A DNA stretch of 64,000 nucleotides from Psettodes erumei. Lineage: Eukaryota; Chordata; Actinopteri; Pleuronectiformes; Psettodidae. The notes below the pieces were generated by a model that was not told the DNA's origin, ran no database searches, and saw only the letters and a list, made by a program, of their open reading frames with translations. Where the stretch lies: contig JAFBJZ010000371.1 in NCBI GenBank assembly GCA_016785225.1, forward strand, positions 1,868,001 to 1,932,000, read 5' to 3'. The position numbers and the translations under genes were made by a program. Below, one piece after another: positions 51,202-62,288 of this stretch; within the stretch, counting starts at the first letter, position 1, and each line of letters opens with the position of its first letter.

Positions 51202-53624
51202 ACACACTTGCTCACACAGACTACAATGTAAATCACACACAAAAGACACATCAATACTGTGTCCGTACGCACAAAAACACAACATGACACACACGGTATA
51301 AACACAGTAAAGTACGACATGAGTGTAGCTGATGACAGCCAGAGCTGCACAGAGATGACAGAAAAACCGCCCAGCAACGCATGCGCACGCGCAGAAACAC
51401 ACCATCTACGAAGCACCGGGACAAAATGAAATAAACACCACAACAATGGCATAAAAACACACTGCCCAATGGCCCCCGTTCAGTTATTACAACAGTCCTG
51501 TTGAGACTTTAGATAAATCAATGCATCAATGCTGAAACATCTTTTTAAAAAGATGTTGTAAGTTTCTCAAATTAAAAAAAAGTTAGTTAGTTAGTTAGTA
51601 AAATTTAATTGATTGAATAATTGTTAAATCAAAGTTCAACCTGATCTTTATATCTACGCTTTATTTTATTTGGTTGAATGTTCTGAACTTTATTTATCTG
51701 AATTGCCCTGTGCATAGAGATGTGTACAAATACAGCTGCCTTGTGACTAGTAAACTAGTAAATTTGTGCGATTTGCCCACCGATAAACCAAATGTGTGAG
51801 CACAGCTGATTCAGAATTTTTTTTTTTTCAAGTCACTCCAATAAAAGGACAAAGAAAAAGACACGCTGACACATTTATCTGTCAAACAGAAAATGGAAAT
51901 TCCAGATAAGCTGCTCAGGTATTGATAAGAGAAACCCGCTGACTGTCTGTCTTCATGATCCAGTATTTTCGACACTTAACAGAAGTATCACAGAATCTCC
52001 TCCGGCTGCTCTGAGTGCAGAGATTTATCCTGCCATACAGTCAGAACAGCTAAGTCAAACATCAACAGCGAGGCCTGATAGTCGGTGCCTTTTCCAGCTT
52101 GTGACGTCTCACTTTAAGGGCTGAAGACAGGCACATGGCGCCAGGGTGTATGTGTGTGTGTGTGTGTGTGCACGCGTATGAGGGCGAGTTTAAAAAGTGA
52201 AGGAACGCAGCGGTAACACTCATTAGTTGCTTGTAACGGCTTAATATCACCACGGAGGGCAACTTGTCTGTGGGGGTCTGACATTGGCTCGGTGTCCTGT
52301 CGCCTCGCCGTCAGACACAGTGAAATAAATTATCACCGCAGAGCTCTGGATTATAGGTCACTCATTTATTCAGGAATAATTGCACCGGTGACCTTTGCAA
52401 TTCAATTAAAGCCTGGATGTGTTTAAATGAGGGCGGTTGTTTTTGGTGGGGGCTGAGGGATGAGGTGGGGGGAGGAAGGAAGGGACAGCAGGGACGAGAC
52501 GTGATCCAAAACAAAACAGACCCGTTCGTTTTCAAAAAAGAGCGAACTCGCGCGTCCCGTGTTTCTGCACCTGCGCGGTTGCCAAGTAGACGCGTATATG
52601 ATTTACACAGCGGATACAGCTACTCCAACCAAGGAGCGCTAAAGGTCAGAGGAGAATAATGTGGTGGGAGAGGCCGGCGGTACAAAAAATCTGCTGTCAT
52701 AATAGCGCTGATTAAGATCCCAGCCCCGTCTCCCCAGAGGTCGAAGGCGGGGGGGGCTCGGCAACATAGGTCAACGCAACTCAGGTGAGGGTAGACACGG
52801 GCTGTTAAGGAATCCTGACAACAAGAGATGAGTAAGTTACATTCAAAAAATATCATAAAGGAGCTACCCTGACAGCTCTGCCATTTTACCGTAACAGTAG
52901 TTTTTGCATGTTTCTGAGGAGAAGAGATATTTTTGGGCAGAGAGATGGTCAAATGTAGTATTTACTGTGACTGAAAATGTTTACATTGATTTTCTTTTAG
53001 CATAAAGATGGCCACATTTTATATTTTTGTACACGGAAACAGAAACATTGGCAGGAAGGTTGGCATGTTTGGGATTTTGTTTTTTAGATGGGAAACAGGT
53101 CAGATGTATTTCTGACACAAAATGAAAACATTCTCAGTTGGATATTGTGTTATTTTTGGTTAAAAAATGTGTATCTTTGGTAGAAGAATTTCAAGGTTTG
53201 TATTTTCTTGCATGAAAGTTGTATTTTTTTTTGGTAAAAGTAAATTTGTAAAATTTGATTTGTTTCTTTTTCTTTGCCAGAGAATTGTCTGATTTAGCGA
53301 ATTTATTTTGGAAAATTGCCGCGTCATTGCGTGAAAGCGATCAAACTCCAGTATTCTTTTTTTTTTAAGGCACATGAAAACTGTCACATTTGCACAACAG
53401 TTGTGCCTCTTGCCACCCATGCAGCCCTCTAATGTTCAAACCCCTTGTGGAGAGATGACAGAAAACACAACAGCGACACAAACAAAACCACACGATGTGA
53501 AACGGCTACGATGAGGACCGGCCCCGCACGGACAGCCAGACTCTGCAGGGACGGCACGCCAGCACTCCTTACAACAAGCACAACCCCGGACACAACCAGG
53601 AAGCGGATGGGGAGATGGAAGAAA

Positions 53625-53660
53625 ATGGATGGATGGATGAATGGATGGATGGATGGATGG
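53625..53660 (+). repeat. (ATGG)n tetranucleotide microsatellite
   Basis: About nine ATGG units with one ATGA variant, in a celf2 intron. Confidence 0.9.
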
Positions 53661-54295
53661 TTGGGTGAACTATCCGTGGCCAGGCGAATAAGCGCGGCAG
53701 TCATCATCAAGACAGCGAGGACACTTTCATTTACAAGTCAAACAGAGACGCAGAGAGAGGACAGGAGGAACTAAACTCAGTGTCTGTCTTTTGTTGTTCA
53801 CTTCTTCTTCTGTTTTAGCCATCTTAATTGCATACATGCCTTTTTGGTTTTCTTATTCATTCAGAGTTAATTGTCTAAAATGACCAACTCAATTCTCCAG
53901 GAACGTATGGATGCAAGGAGGATATTTATACTTGAAGTATAAATACTACGACACAGATTTGTACAGCCTCTGACAGTAGAGTTAGAAACCTGTATGGATT
54001 TTTGATATGGTACTCAGTTTTAAAAGAATTAAATGTAGAATATTCTTTATAGTTACTATGTTATTTTTTCTTTCTTTGCTGTACAAATTGCTTTTAATGT
54101 AAAATTACAGATTAATATGACACAAAAATCCATATCAATCAACTCCAACGATCAGTGCTGTGTGTCCTGTTTGGCTGTGCGCCTCTCTCTGCATCCACTC
54201 ACAGGTGTAGGCAACGATGCTGCGGTTGTGGGCGGTGGAGCAGGTGGAGGTGTGGGTGGGGGGTGGGGGTGGCTGATGGCTGGGTGAATACTCAC

Positions 54296-54424
54296 TGTTG
54301 ACGCTACCTGCTAGTGCATTAATGTTGTTCAGGCCCACAGTCGCGCCTGCCAGGCCCTGCAGGGTGCCCAGAGAGGTCAGAGAGTTCATGGCGCCGGCGT
54401 TGGAGCTGGCCGTGGTGCCCGCTG
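54296..54424 (-). CDS. celf2: celf2 exon with alternative donor and NAGNAG acceptor
   Basis: The longest form is 129 nt. It encodes (A)AGTTASSNAGAMNSLTSLG, TLQGLAGATVGLNNINALA and GSVN plus one base, matching CELF2 AGAAMNSLTSLGTLQGLAG and NNINALA. The acceptor is a tandem TCCCAGCAG, so the exon can start at 54424 or 54421 and include or omit one Ala. Two donors are present: GCAG|GTAGCG (exon edge 54308) and AACA|GTGAGT (exon edge 54296). Both leave phase 1, 12 nt apart. The longer form adds GSVN, giving GSVNS across the junction; this corresponds to the GTINS insert of known CELF2 isoforms. Confidence 0.95.
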
Positions 54425-57400
54425 CTGGGAGAAGAGAGGACGGAGAGGGAGGGGAGGGGAGGAAGGGAGAGACCAGGGTGAAGAGAGTAAAAAGAGAAAG
54501 AAGGGATGAGGGCACAGGTAAAGAGGGGGAGTAGGAGACAAAGAAGCAGACATGTTACACAAGCACGGAACGAAACCTAAACAAGGTTCGTCGGGTAGAC
54601 GTGAAGGTTTCTTATTAAATACAAATGAAAGCTTGGCTTTCGTTCGTACAGAAGGTGCTACGCCTGGCCATTTGACACAAGTAAGTTGTTCGGCGGAAAT
54701 ATTTATGTGACGGTGGCAAACGGCTGAATCCACTGCTGAGAAGATGGGCCGCCCGCCTCCTCAGTTTCACCTCAGACTGAAGGAGGTCATGCTGTCAGTC
54801 TCTTGTTTGTTTGCAAGTTAGCAAGAGACTTTTTTTTTGAAAGAAGGTAGAAAATTGATTGGCGATTAAGTTTTGGTGGCGTGGTTGTGACGGTTCCACT
54901 GTTTTTGGATTTCTTTTGGAGGATCCAATCTTACATTACTCGGTAAAGGATTACTTTGGGTTTTGATACCTTTGGTTTCGTTGAAAGCACAGCTGTGACA
55001 GGTGCGTTCGTCAACACTGAGTGAACGGATGGTATTTAACCTGCAGCAGACTTGACTCAGTGGTCACGAGACGTACCACCATCCATATAGTTCCTAATCC
55101 AGGAGTAAAACTTGGTAGGGTTTGTTCCTTCTGCGAACATTTTCTAGTTTGAGAGATTTGTCTGGATGGATTTCTTTGGCGATGCGGAGAATGCCGCTCG
55201 CTATTCTTCCAGTGCAATAAGAGCTAAAGCTTTCTGAGTATCTGGTAAAGACGAATGCAGGGGCAAACACTTCACAACGTGTTTATTATTAACAAGCCGA
55301 GCCGCGGCGTGAACCGAAAAGTAGAAACATCTCTTTGACAAAGAAGCGATTGGGTTCAACCAATTTTCTCTGCGACGGCCTCATTCTTCTTCTTCTTCTA
55401 TTTATTTTTTTACAGATGTTTACCAAAGTGTGTCGGTTCATTCGGCAGTTTGCTGATGTTTCAAAAGACGTGACAGGTATCACCTTTAATTACTGTAACA
55501 GCGACTTGACCCTGTAAAGATGAAATCCGTCGACGTTTTTAAAGCTCTGCTGGGTTTGTTTTGGTCAGAAGGCATTTACAAGCGCAGGTAAACTGGAGAT
55601 TTGATGCATTTAAAATTAAGCTGTGAAGTCAGTAAAATAAAAAAGGACCATCCAGAGAAAGCGGACAGATGTACAAGAAAGCGAGAGCGTTTTTTTATGC
55701 TGGCAAATAACCCATCAGAAATGTTGTGAATTGTGAAATTGTGAAAATTCTCTCGGTCACAGTGCAGTCAAATGACTTTCCCTCGAGGACAGCTGGTTTT
55801 CAGTCAGTTGGTCATTTTGTCACTGGCATTACACACACACACACAAAAAAACCCCACACCATGAGTGATTTCAACACGGCCGACGCGAACTCACACAACG
55901 CACACCTGAACACGCAGCGATTTGAAATGCGTGCCCCACTGGTACATGTGGTGGGTGAGATGATGGGGTAGGTATGGTGCACAAAGCTTGCGACCTTGAT
56001 CTATTATTAGATGAAAACCAAAAGAAAAAAAAAAAAAAAGGAAAAGAAAAGAAAAACAGATTTCATCTGCTCGTCTCATTAAAGCGATGCCAACAAAGCG
56101 GGATTGCCGCCGAACGTGTTGAGAAATGGAGTGATGAAGGCGGCGTCGTGTCAGAACAGGGTGCAAAACAAAAAAAAAAAGAAACTGCTGGCTTGTCTCC
56201 ATGCAGAAGTGTCTATATTTATCAAACCGGCGCGTGACGCTGTCAGCTTCTTTGACACATGCTGTATAGCGCCGCTCATTCACACTGAGCGGCTCCAACC
56301 TGAGTGTCTGCCGTTCAAGGTGGGACCGATAAACGGAGTCAGAGAGAGCGAGAGAGAGAGAGAGAGAGAGAGTGGGAGAGGGAGAGGGAGCGGAGGGGGG
56401 AAAGTATGGAGAGAATAAAAGAGGGGAGGGAAGGGAGGTGAGATGAGAATGGGCGTTCGTGCCGGTGCGATCCAGCTTGGTGGAGGTGGGATGGAAGTGT
56501 GGAGGAGCAAGAAGAAGAGGGGAGGAGGGGTGGTGTGCGAATGTGTGTGTCTGTGTGTGTGTGTGTGTGTGTGGGGGGGGTGAGGAATGAGGGGAGGGAA
56601 CTCTTCATATTCATGCTCTGTTGGGGAGTGTGCTTCCAAAAAGAGACAGCAAAAAAAGAAAAGAGAAAAGGAAAAAAAAAAAAAAAAACCCCGACGGCCG
56701 CTGGAGCGAGGCCGAGCCGACATGAAAGGAGAGAAATGATGGAGCAGAAACAGGGAGCTTGTCAGGAGGAGGGCAAGCAGCGAAAGACGAGGGCAACGAG
56801 GAGGAACACAAGGAGGAGGAGGAGGAGGAGGGAGGAAAAGGAAGGCGAGAATCTGAAGGTGGCAATATTTAACCTGAACCCAGTTCACACGTCAACCTGG
56901 TAGATCCTGAAACCCCCCCCCCCCGGCCGTGAGCAGAGACACAACACCGACAAACACACACATACACACACACACACAGGTGCAAACAAACCCTGTCTGC
57001 TGGGAAACAACATCTTGAAATTCCCACGTGGGAAACACCGAAGCACAAAACGCACAAACATGCACACGCGCGCGCACACACGTATACGGTGCGTGTATGA
57101 CGGGATGGTGTGGAGGTTTGGCCACATGGTGAGGAAGTGGTGGTGGTGGTGGGGGGTGGGGTGAGGGCGCAGGTCGGGCGGCGCGGGGACGGTGGATGCA
57201 CACACACACATCATGGGGAATGTGCCAGAAAGGTCGACGACATGGAAGAAGGGCGGAGCGATGGAGATGTTTTCGGCAACGATGGCTGGTTGATGGCTGC
57301 GGTGACTGGCGGTGGGTGCCGGGACCACGGCGCGACAACACTGGTAATGGCAGACGGGTGGAGAGCGGAGAACGTAGGCAGGCCCTCCCCTCCCCCGGCG

Positions 57401-57449
57401 TCGGACCCCTTCCCCCACCCAACCCCAACCTCAGAGGCTGCGGCGTTAC
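54425..57449 (-). other. celf2: celf2 intron (3025 nt)
   Basis: Bounded by GTAACG and a tandem CCCAGCAG acceptor. Just downstream of the donor in transcript direction, the plus strand is CA-rich (56950-56983, 57062-57085 and 57198-57210), so the pre-mRNA is UG-rich there. An (AG)n array at 56341-56372 and GA-rich stretches at 56380-56530 and 56800-56850 follow. No coding exon recognised. Confidence 0.85.
56341..56372 (+). repeat. (AG)n microsatellite
   Basis: Near-perfect AG run, with one AGCG interruption, continuing into a purine-rich stretch within a celf2 intron. Confidence 0.9.
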
Positions 57450-57584
57450 CTGGGCTGGCCAACGCTCCCAGGGAGGCGGCGTTGGAGGACAGGGGGTTTG
57501 CGGTGGAGGGGCTGGCTGAGTTTTGGGCCGCCGCCGCCGCTGCCGCTAAAGTGGCCAGGTTCTGCAACTGCAGAGCACTCATAC
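57450..57584 (-). CDS. celf2: celf2 exon (poly-Ala divergent domain)
   Basis: A 135-nt exon with acceptor CTCTCTCCAG|GTATG and donor CCCAG|GTAACG. It completes the split Gly codon, then encodes MSALQLQNLATLAAAAAAAQ, NSASPSTANPLSSNAASLGA and LASP. This matches the CELF2 divergent domain (MNALQLQNLATLAAAAAAAQ) with Ser for Asn at the second residue. The 3' half is Ser/Asn/Ala-rich and more variable, as usual for the family linker. Starts and ends with a codon split after its first base (phase 1), so skipping removes 45 residues without a frameshift. The region is low-complexity and probably disordered. Confidence 0.96.
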
Positions 57585-59646
57585 CTGGAGAGAGGAGCCA
57601 GAGAGGGTGGTGTCAAACCTGGGGCGCGATGGCTGAGGCGTGGCTCTGGGCGTCGCCTGGACGGACCGGGACAGCGTAGCTCAGGTGCGGCGCCGGACGT
57701 GACTCGAGTCGCTTGGCGTCCGGGGGTCGGAAACAGTGGCGTGCGTGTGTGCGTGTGTCGCCTGGGCGGCGAGCAATGGAGCGCGCGAAGGCGAGCGCCG
57801 CAGCTGATTTTACCAACCCATCCCGAATATGTTCAAATCAGTAAACGCAGCAGCGGGAGTTCGGGTTGGGTGAATTTCCCCCGAGGCAGAAGTGATTTCA
57901 CCGATATCTGTTTTTTTTTCTCAAAATTTGAGCGCTCAGCGGCTTTGCTGCTCAGCTACCGTGATATAAATAAAAGTGTAATTGGTGAATAAAGACCTAC
58001 ACAATCTACAATGATTTGAGCTCGGCTGAGATGAGATTCTTGATTTTTGATATCGATCCTGGGATATTTCAAAATGAGGCCTGAGGTGCTACAGGTTCCT
58101 TTTTAAACACCTGCCTGCGGACGATGGAGGATTTGTTTTTGGTGTTTTGGGGAACTCATATTCATTCATGGTTTCTTTTTTTTCCCTGTCGATACAAGCA
58201 ATGTCCCTGTCAATTAACTGCAACAGTGAGTGAAAAATCTATGTTAATCACATCTCTTATATTAAATGCTCTTCAGGATCTTATACAGAGGATGAATAAA
58301 GTAAGAAGAAGAATAAAATAAATTAAATCTTCATATTAAGTGTTTTTAAAAACACAAAATATAACAATATAGCACTTTCTTTAAAAAAAAAAGATAAGGG
58401 CAACATAATTTAAATATTCATGCAACACTATGCAATTTGCATATCTGTCACCTCTGACACCAATATGTCTGTCATAAGTCGATGTCATGAGGTCGCGTAA
58501 AAATTAAAACTATAACTCATTCAGCAGCGCGCTGTGTTTCAGGACACCTGCGGGCTGAACTCTCCTCGCCGCTAATCTGCTCGGCGTCATTAGCATACGA
58601 GCCTGTGCTTAAGCATAATTAACGGCTGCAAGCTAAACGACGGTGAGGCAGAGGCTATAAAAGGCCTTCTGTGAATGCAGCTCAACCTTTGACCTCACTC
58701 CATGAATGCGAATGAGTTTGCGCGCGTGTGCGTCCGGCGCGAGGCCTCAGCTCAGAACCCTCGCCGAGCCGAAACGGAACCACGGCAGCGGTCGTCCTTA
58801 CCACAGAGAGGCGAGAGTTAAAAGGGCGGACACCGTCAATGTGTGGCGTTATGTGTCGTATATACAGTCTGGATGTATATACAGTACCATGGGAATACGC
58901 AAACACGCACACACACTGACATACACTCACACAAAGAGACGCACACGAACAAAGACACCAATGAGGAAGATCCGTCTCGTTCAAGGTCCTTAAACATCCA
59001 AAACAAAGAAATCCTTCAGCCGGACGACTGAACCGAACGCAGCCGGAGACAACAGATGGAGTCATCGCTGGGATTCACAGTCCTGACGCTACATCCAAAT
59101 TTAAAAAAAAAGAAAAAAAGAAAGAAACAGGTGCCAGCTTCTGAACGCTTTCTTCTCATACTGAAACGATGAAGCCGCTGCAGCAAGGAAGTGGAAAGTT
59201 AAACGTGTGCGTGCTCACAGTAATGAGCATGTACATTTGAGTGTGACTTCGTCTTCTTTTTCTTTTATTTACTTAACTTATGACGAACGCACCGGAGCCA
59301 AAACCAATCTTGTTTTTCAAAGCGATTTTCTCCAATTTTCTGTGATACATCAAAAGCCAAGAGCTGAAATGGATTTCTGTTTGTGCGCAGGGAGGGAATA
59401 AAACTGTCGTTGTTTCTGCCGCACGCTCCAATCTTGCACTAATTCAGACTGGGTTTTGTGATGGAAACTAAATGACAGGTTTAACAAAGGGAGGAGGAGG
59501 CTGTTGGCGAGAGCTCTCCTCCTCCATTGGCTCTAACTACTACTAACTATTTGAATTCCCCTCTCCAGGTTTGGAAAGCAACCTGATTGGATGGATTTGA
59601 CTGAAGAGACTGACACTGATACTGATACTGATAGTGCGACTGTACT

Positions 59647-60331
59647 GTCTTCACTTCCTTTACATCCCTTCCTTTCCTGTTGTTTCCTCCCATTTCCCCT
59701 CTCTTTTTTAGATTTGTTTCCTTTGTTCTCTTTTCCTCATCTTCCCTGTTGTCCCATTTTCCAATTTTCCCTACCCTCACTTTTCTACGTTCAGTTTTCC
59801 TTTCCCCTTCCTTGTTGTCCTTTCTCCCTTTCTTCTCCTCCTCTTCTATTTCCTTTCCTTTGCTTAGGGGCCTTTCTTTTCCGAACATTTTTCCTTTCTT
59901 TTGTCCTTTTCTCGCTCTTTTGCTATTCTCACTTTCTTGTTTTTTCATCCCCCTTTACTTCTCTTTCCTTCTCGTTTCTCTACTTTCCCCCTTCCTTTTA
60001 CAACACCTTCCCTCATTTCCTTCTCCATCTCTTCTCCTTTCCTCTCTTCCTCACTTCCCTCCCTTCCCTCTTTTCCAATTTCCCATATCTCAACTGCTTA
60101 TACCTCCTCATTTTCTGTTTCCTTGTTCTTCCTTTCCTCCCTTCCTTAAATCCAATCCATCATGCCCTTTTCCTCCTCCCCCTTTCCCTCTCTTGCATCC
60201 CATCATTTCTTTGCCTCCCGCATTCCGTCCTCTCTCCCTTCCTTTCTCACCTGCCTTTTCCATGCTCTTTCTATACATCCTGCTCTTTTTCCTCATCTTG
60301 TTTCTCCAGTTCCTTTCTTTCCTTTTTCCTG
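59647..60331 (+). repeat. Long low-complexity pyrimidine tract
   Basis: About 685 nt that are almost entirely C and T on the plus strand, with irregular CCTTTCCTTCC-type composition and no fixed period. It lies about 1.9 kb downstream of the 62225-62288 exon in transcript direction. Long open frames across it on both strands (Phe/Ser/Leu-rich on plus, Lys/Glu/Arg-rich on minus) come from composition and are not genes. Homopurine-homopyrimidine DNA of this length can in principle form triplex structures. Confidence 0.9.
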
Positions 60332-61272
60332 AAGCGGGCAACAAAAAATGACTCCAGAGGATCCCTCTTGCTCTTTTCTCCCTCTCCATGCAACCCCCTT
60401 TTTTTCTTCCCATTTTTCTCAAAGCAGCTCGACACCATTTCTTAACTTGCATTTGTCAAAGGCTATCTCCCTCATTGAACGTACATTTCCAAGGCAGTTA
60501 AAAGGAGAAGAGGAGCGAGCGGGAGATAAAAATAACTGGGTTAGAGGGGAATAAAGTAGAGACGCAGTCGTACAGAGCGAGATAGAGAGAGAGAGAGAGA
60601 GGGAAAAGAAAGAGAGACAGTGTGAGACAAATGCAATCGGCTTCCCGCATCAGAGTCAGAGTATCCGGGCTGTGCAGATGGTGCGTGCGGGTACATGTGT
60701 GTGCGCTCCGTGCAGCCTGTATGGCAGAGCCGGGCTGCACCGGGCCGGCGCTGGCTGCGTCTAATTGAATGCTCATTGGCGTAATTGAAGCCTCTCAGCT
60801 CTGCGGCTCCTCGTGTTAAAGACGGGGACCAGATGTCATTCAGCTGCCTCGCATCTCCTGCCAATCACTAATGCTCTCTCCCCGTCTCTGTCTGTCTCCG
60901 TCTGCAGATGGAGGACTAACAGATCTCCAGATTCAGACACCGTTACTCACCCTCGGTTCCAAATCTCACAGCCTATTCATCCACGTGACGGAGAGCGCGT
61001 GTGTTTATCTGTCAGGATTTACGATGCGAGGCAACGCGACTCAAAGCGGCGCGACAGAAAAATGGCAGGACTCCCCCCCCCCTGCATTTCCGACTTAAAC
61101 AGCACACAATTAAAAGCTGACACCTCACCAAGCAAAAAAAAAAAACCAAGCAGACGAAGGCAAAGACCGGAGGGAAGCGTAAAGGTGAGATGAGGAGACT
61201 GTGATCGAGGAGGGCGGGAGGTGCAAAAGTGTCTGCAAAAAAAAAAAGAGGCTTTAAATAAATAGAAATGAC

Positions 61273-61277
<5 letters not shown>

Positions 61278-61315
<38 letters not shown>
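61278..61315 (+). repeat. (AG)19 microsatellite
   Basis: Perfect AG dinucleotide run inside the celf2 intron; CU-rich in the celf2 transcript, so a possible polypyrimidine-protein binding stretch. Confidence 0.95.
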
Positions 61316-61320
<5 letters not shown>

Positions 61321-62224
61321 AGAAAGAGGAGAAGTGTTTAATGGAAAAAGAGAGAAGTCGGGGATGATGGGAAATGAGTATCCACGAGTCCCCGAAAGTC
61401 TCAAATAATCTAAAATTAAAGCCCCCAAATTTTTATTTCTGAAAGACAGAGATTTTATCTTGCTCAGCATTTAATTGGAGGCTCCTTGGCCTGCTCAAGG
61501 CTCAGATTAATGCAGAACTGGGTTAATACAATATGCATTTTTTATTGCATTAGCTTCACCTAAGAGAATTCGACTGTCCCTTACCACTTTATTTCCTACT
61601 TCCTTGTATCCTTTTTCTTATTCAAGCCTATTTAGAAAGAAAACTTTTCGCTGGCTACATTTGTTTCATTAGCCTCCCTTTCTTTATTTTGTTCCTAAAC
61701 TGAAGTGTTTAAGCAGTAAAATGGCTTTAAAAGGCTCAGATCTCTCTTGAACCCGCAGATACTCTTGAAAGGAAATATGGAAGGAGCGGACAAGACAGAT
61801 CACAGACCCTCCGCAGCAAGAGAGCAGTAGATGGCGCCAGCCTGCAGTTCAAGATTTCCACCAAAAAAAAAAAAAAAGACAAAAGAGAGAACCCACTTTT
61901 AATGGTTTTCTCTCTTCCCCCCCCCCCACCCTTTACTGAGATTCATCCATCCCTGACAAAGCCTTGGTGTTACTGTTACACGCCCAGGGCACAACTCTTG
62001 TCTGGCCTCATTAAAAGATCAAGATAAATCTTAGCAACAGTTAATAAATCTTCAGGGCAAAGATCTCTCTACTCCGCCACGCGAGTTCATCTGTTATGCT
62101 CTTTGGTCGTCTTTTAGATGTCTGCGGAAAAAAAAAAAAAATAACAAGAGAGGTGCAACAAAGAGTCCACTGCCGCGGTAGATTGTGCTTTCAGGGGTGT
62201 TTTATCGACTGATGTTTGACTCAC

Positions 62225-62288
62225 CGGCCATCTGCTGGATCCCGCTGAAGGCTCCCAGGTTACCGGAGGAGGTTGCCTGCTGAAGCAA
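62225..62288 (-). CDS. celf2: celf2 exon (divergent domain, LLQQATSSGNLGAF)
   Basis: A 64-nt exon with acceptor CCATCAG and donor GGCCG|GTGAGT. It encodes LLQQATSSGNLGAFSGIQQM followed by A and the first base of a Gly codon. It joins in frame after QYLA of the previous exon and matches CELF2 (LLQQATSSSNLGAFSGIQQMAG). Ends in phase 1. The length is not a multiple of three, so skipping this exon alone would shift the frame. Confidence 0.96.

Larger units (their letters stand above)
51037..54295 (-). other. celf2: celf2 intron (about 3.26 kb, alternatively spliced ends)
   Basis: Bounded by the alternative donors at 54296/54308 and the alternative acceptors at 51036/51018. Near its 3' end the pre-mRNA carries two (UG)n runs. 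Elsewhere it holds an (ATGG)n array (53625-53660), a (GT)n run at 52149-52170, and ordinary AT-rich sequence. No coding exon recognised. Confidence 0.85.
57585..62224 (-). other. celf2: celf2 intron (4640 nt) with long purine/pyrimidine tract
   Basis: Bounded by GTGAGT and CTCTCTCCAG. It holds a roughly 685-nt pyrimidine tract on the plus strand (59647-60331, purine in the celf2 transcript), (AG)n arrays at 60577-60618 and 61278-61315, and an AT-rich stretch at 57950-58500. A CpG-containing segment at 58540-58710 has a TATA-like element. No coding exon was recognised inside. Confidence 0.85.

Noticed and set aside
59591..60445. 284-codon plus-strand frame (and overlapping minus-strand Lys/Glu-rich frame)
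   Set aside because: Lies wholly within the pyrimidine tract; residue content follows nucleotide composition, and it sits inside a celf2 intron.
60108..60452. Gly/Lys/Arg-rich minus-strand frame of 114 codons
   Set aside because: Complement of the pyrimidine tract inside an intron; compositional artefact.
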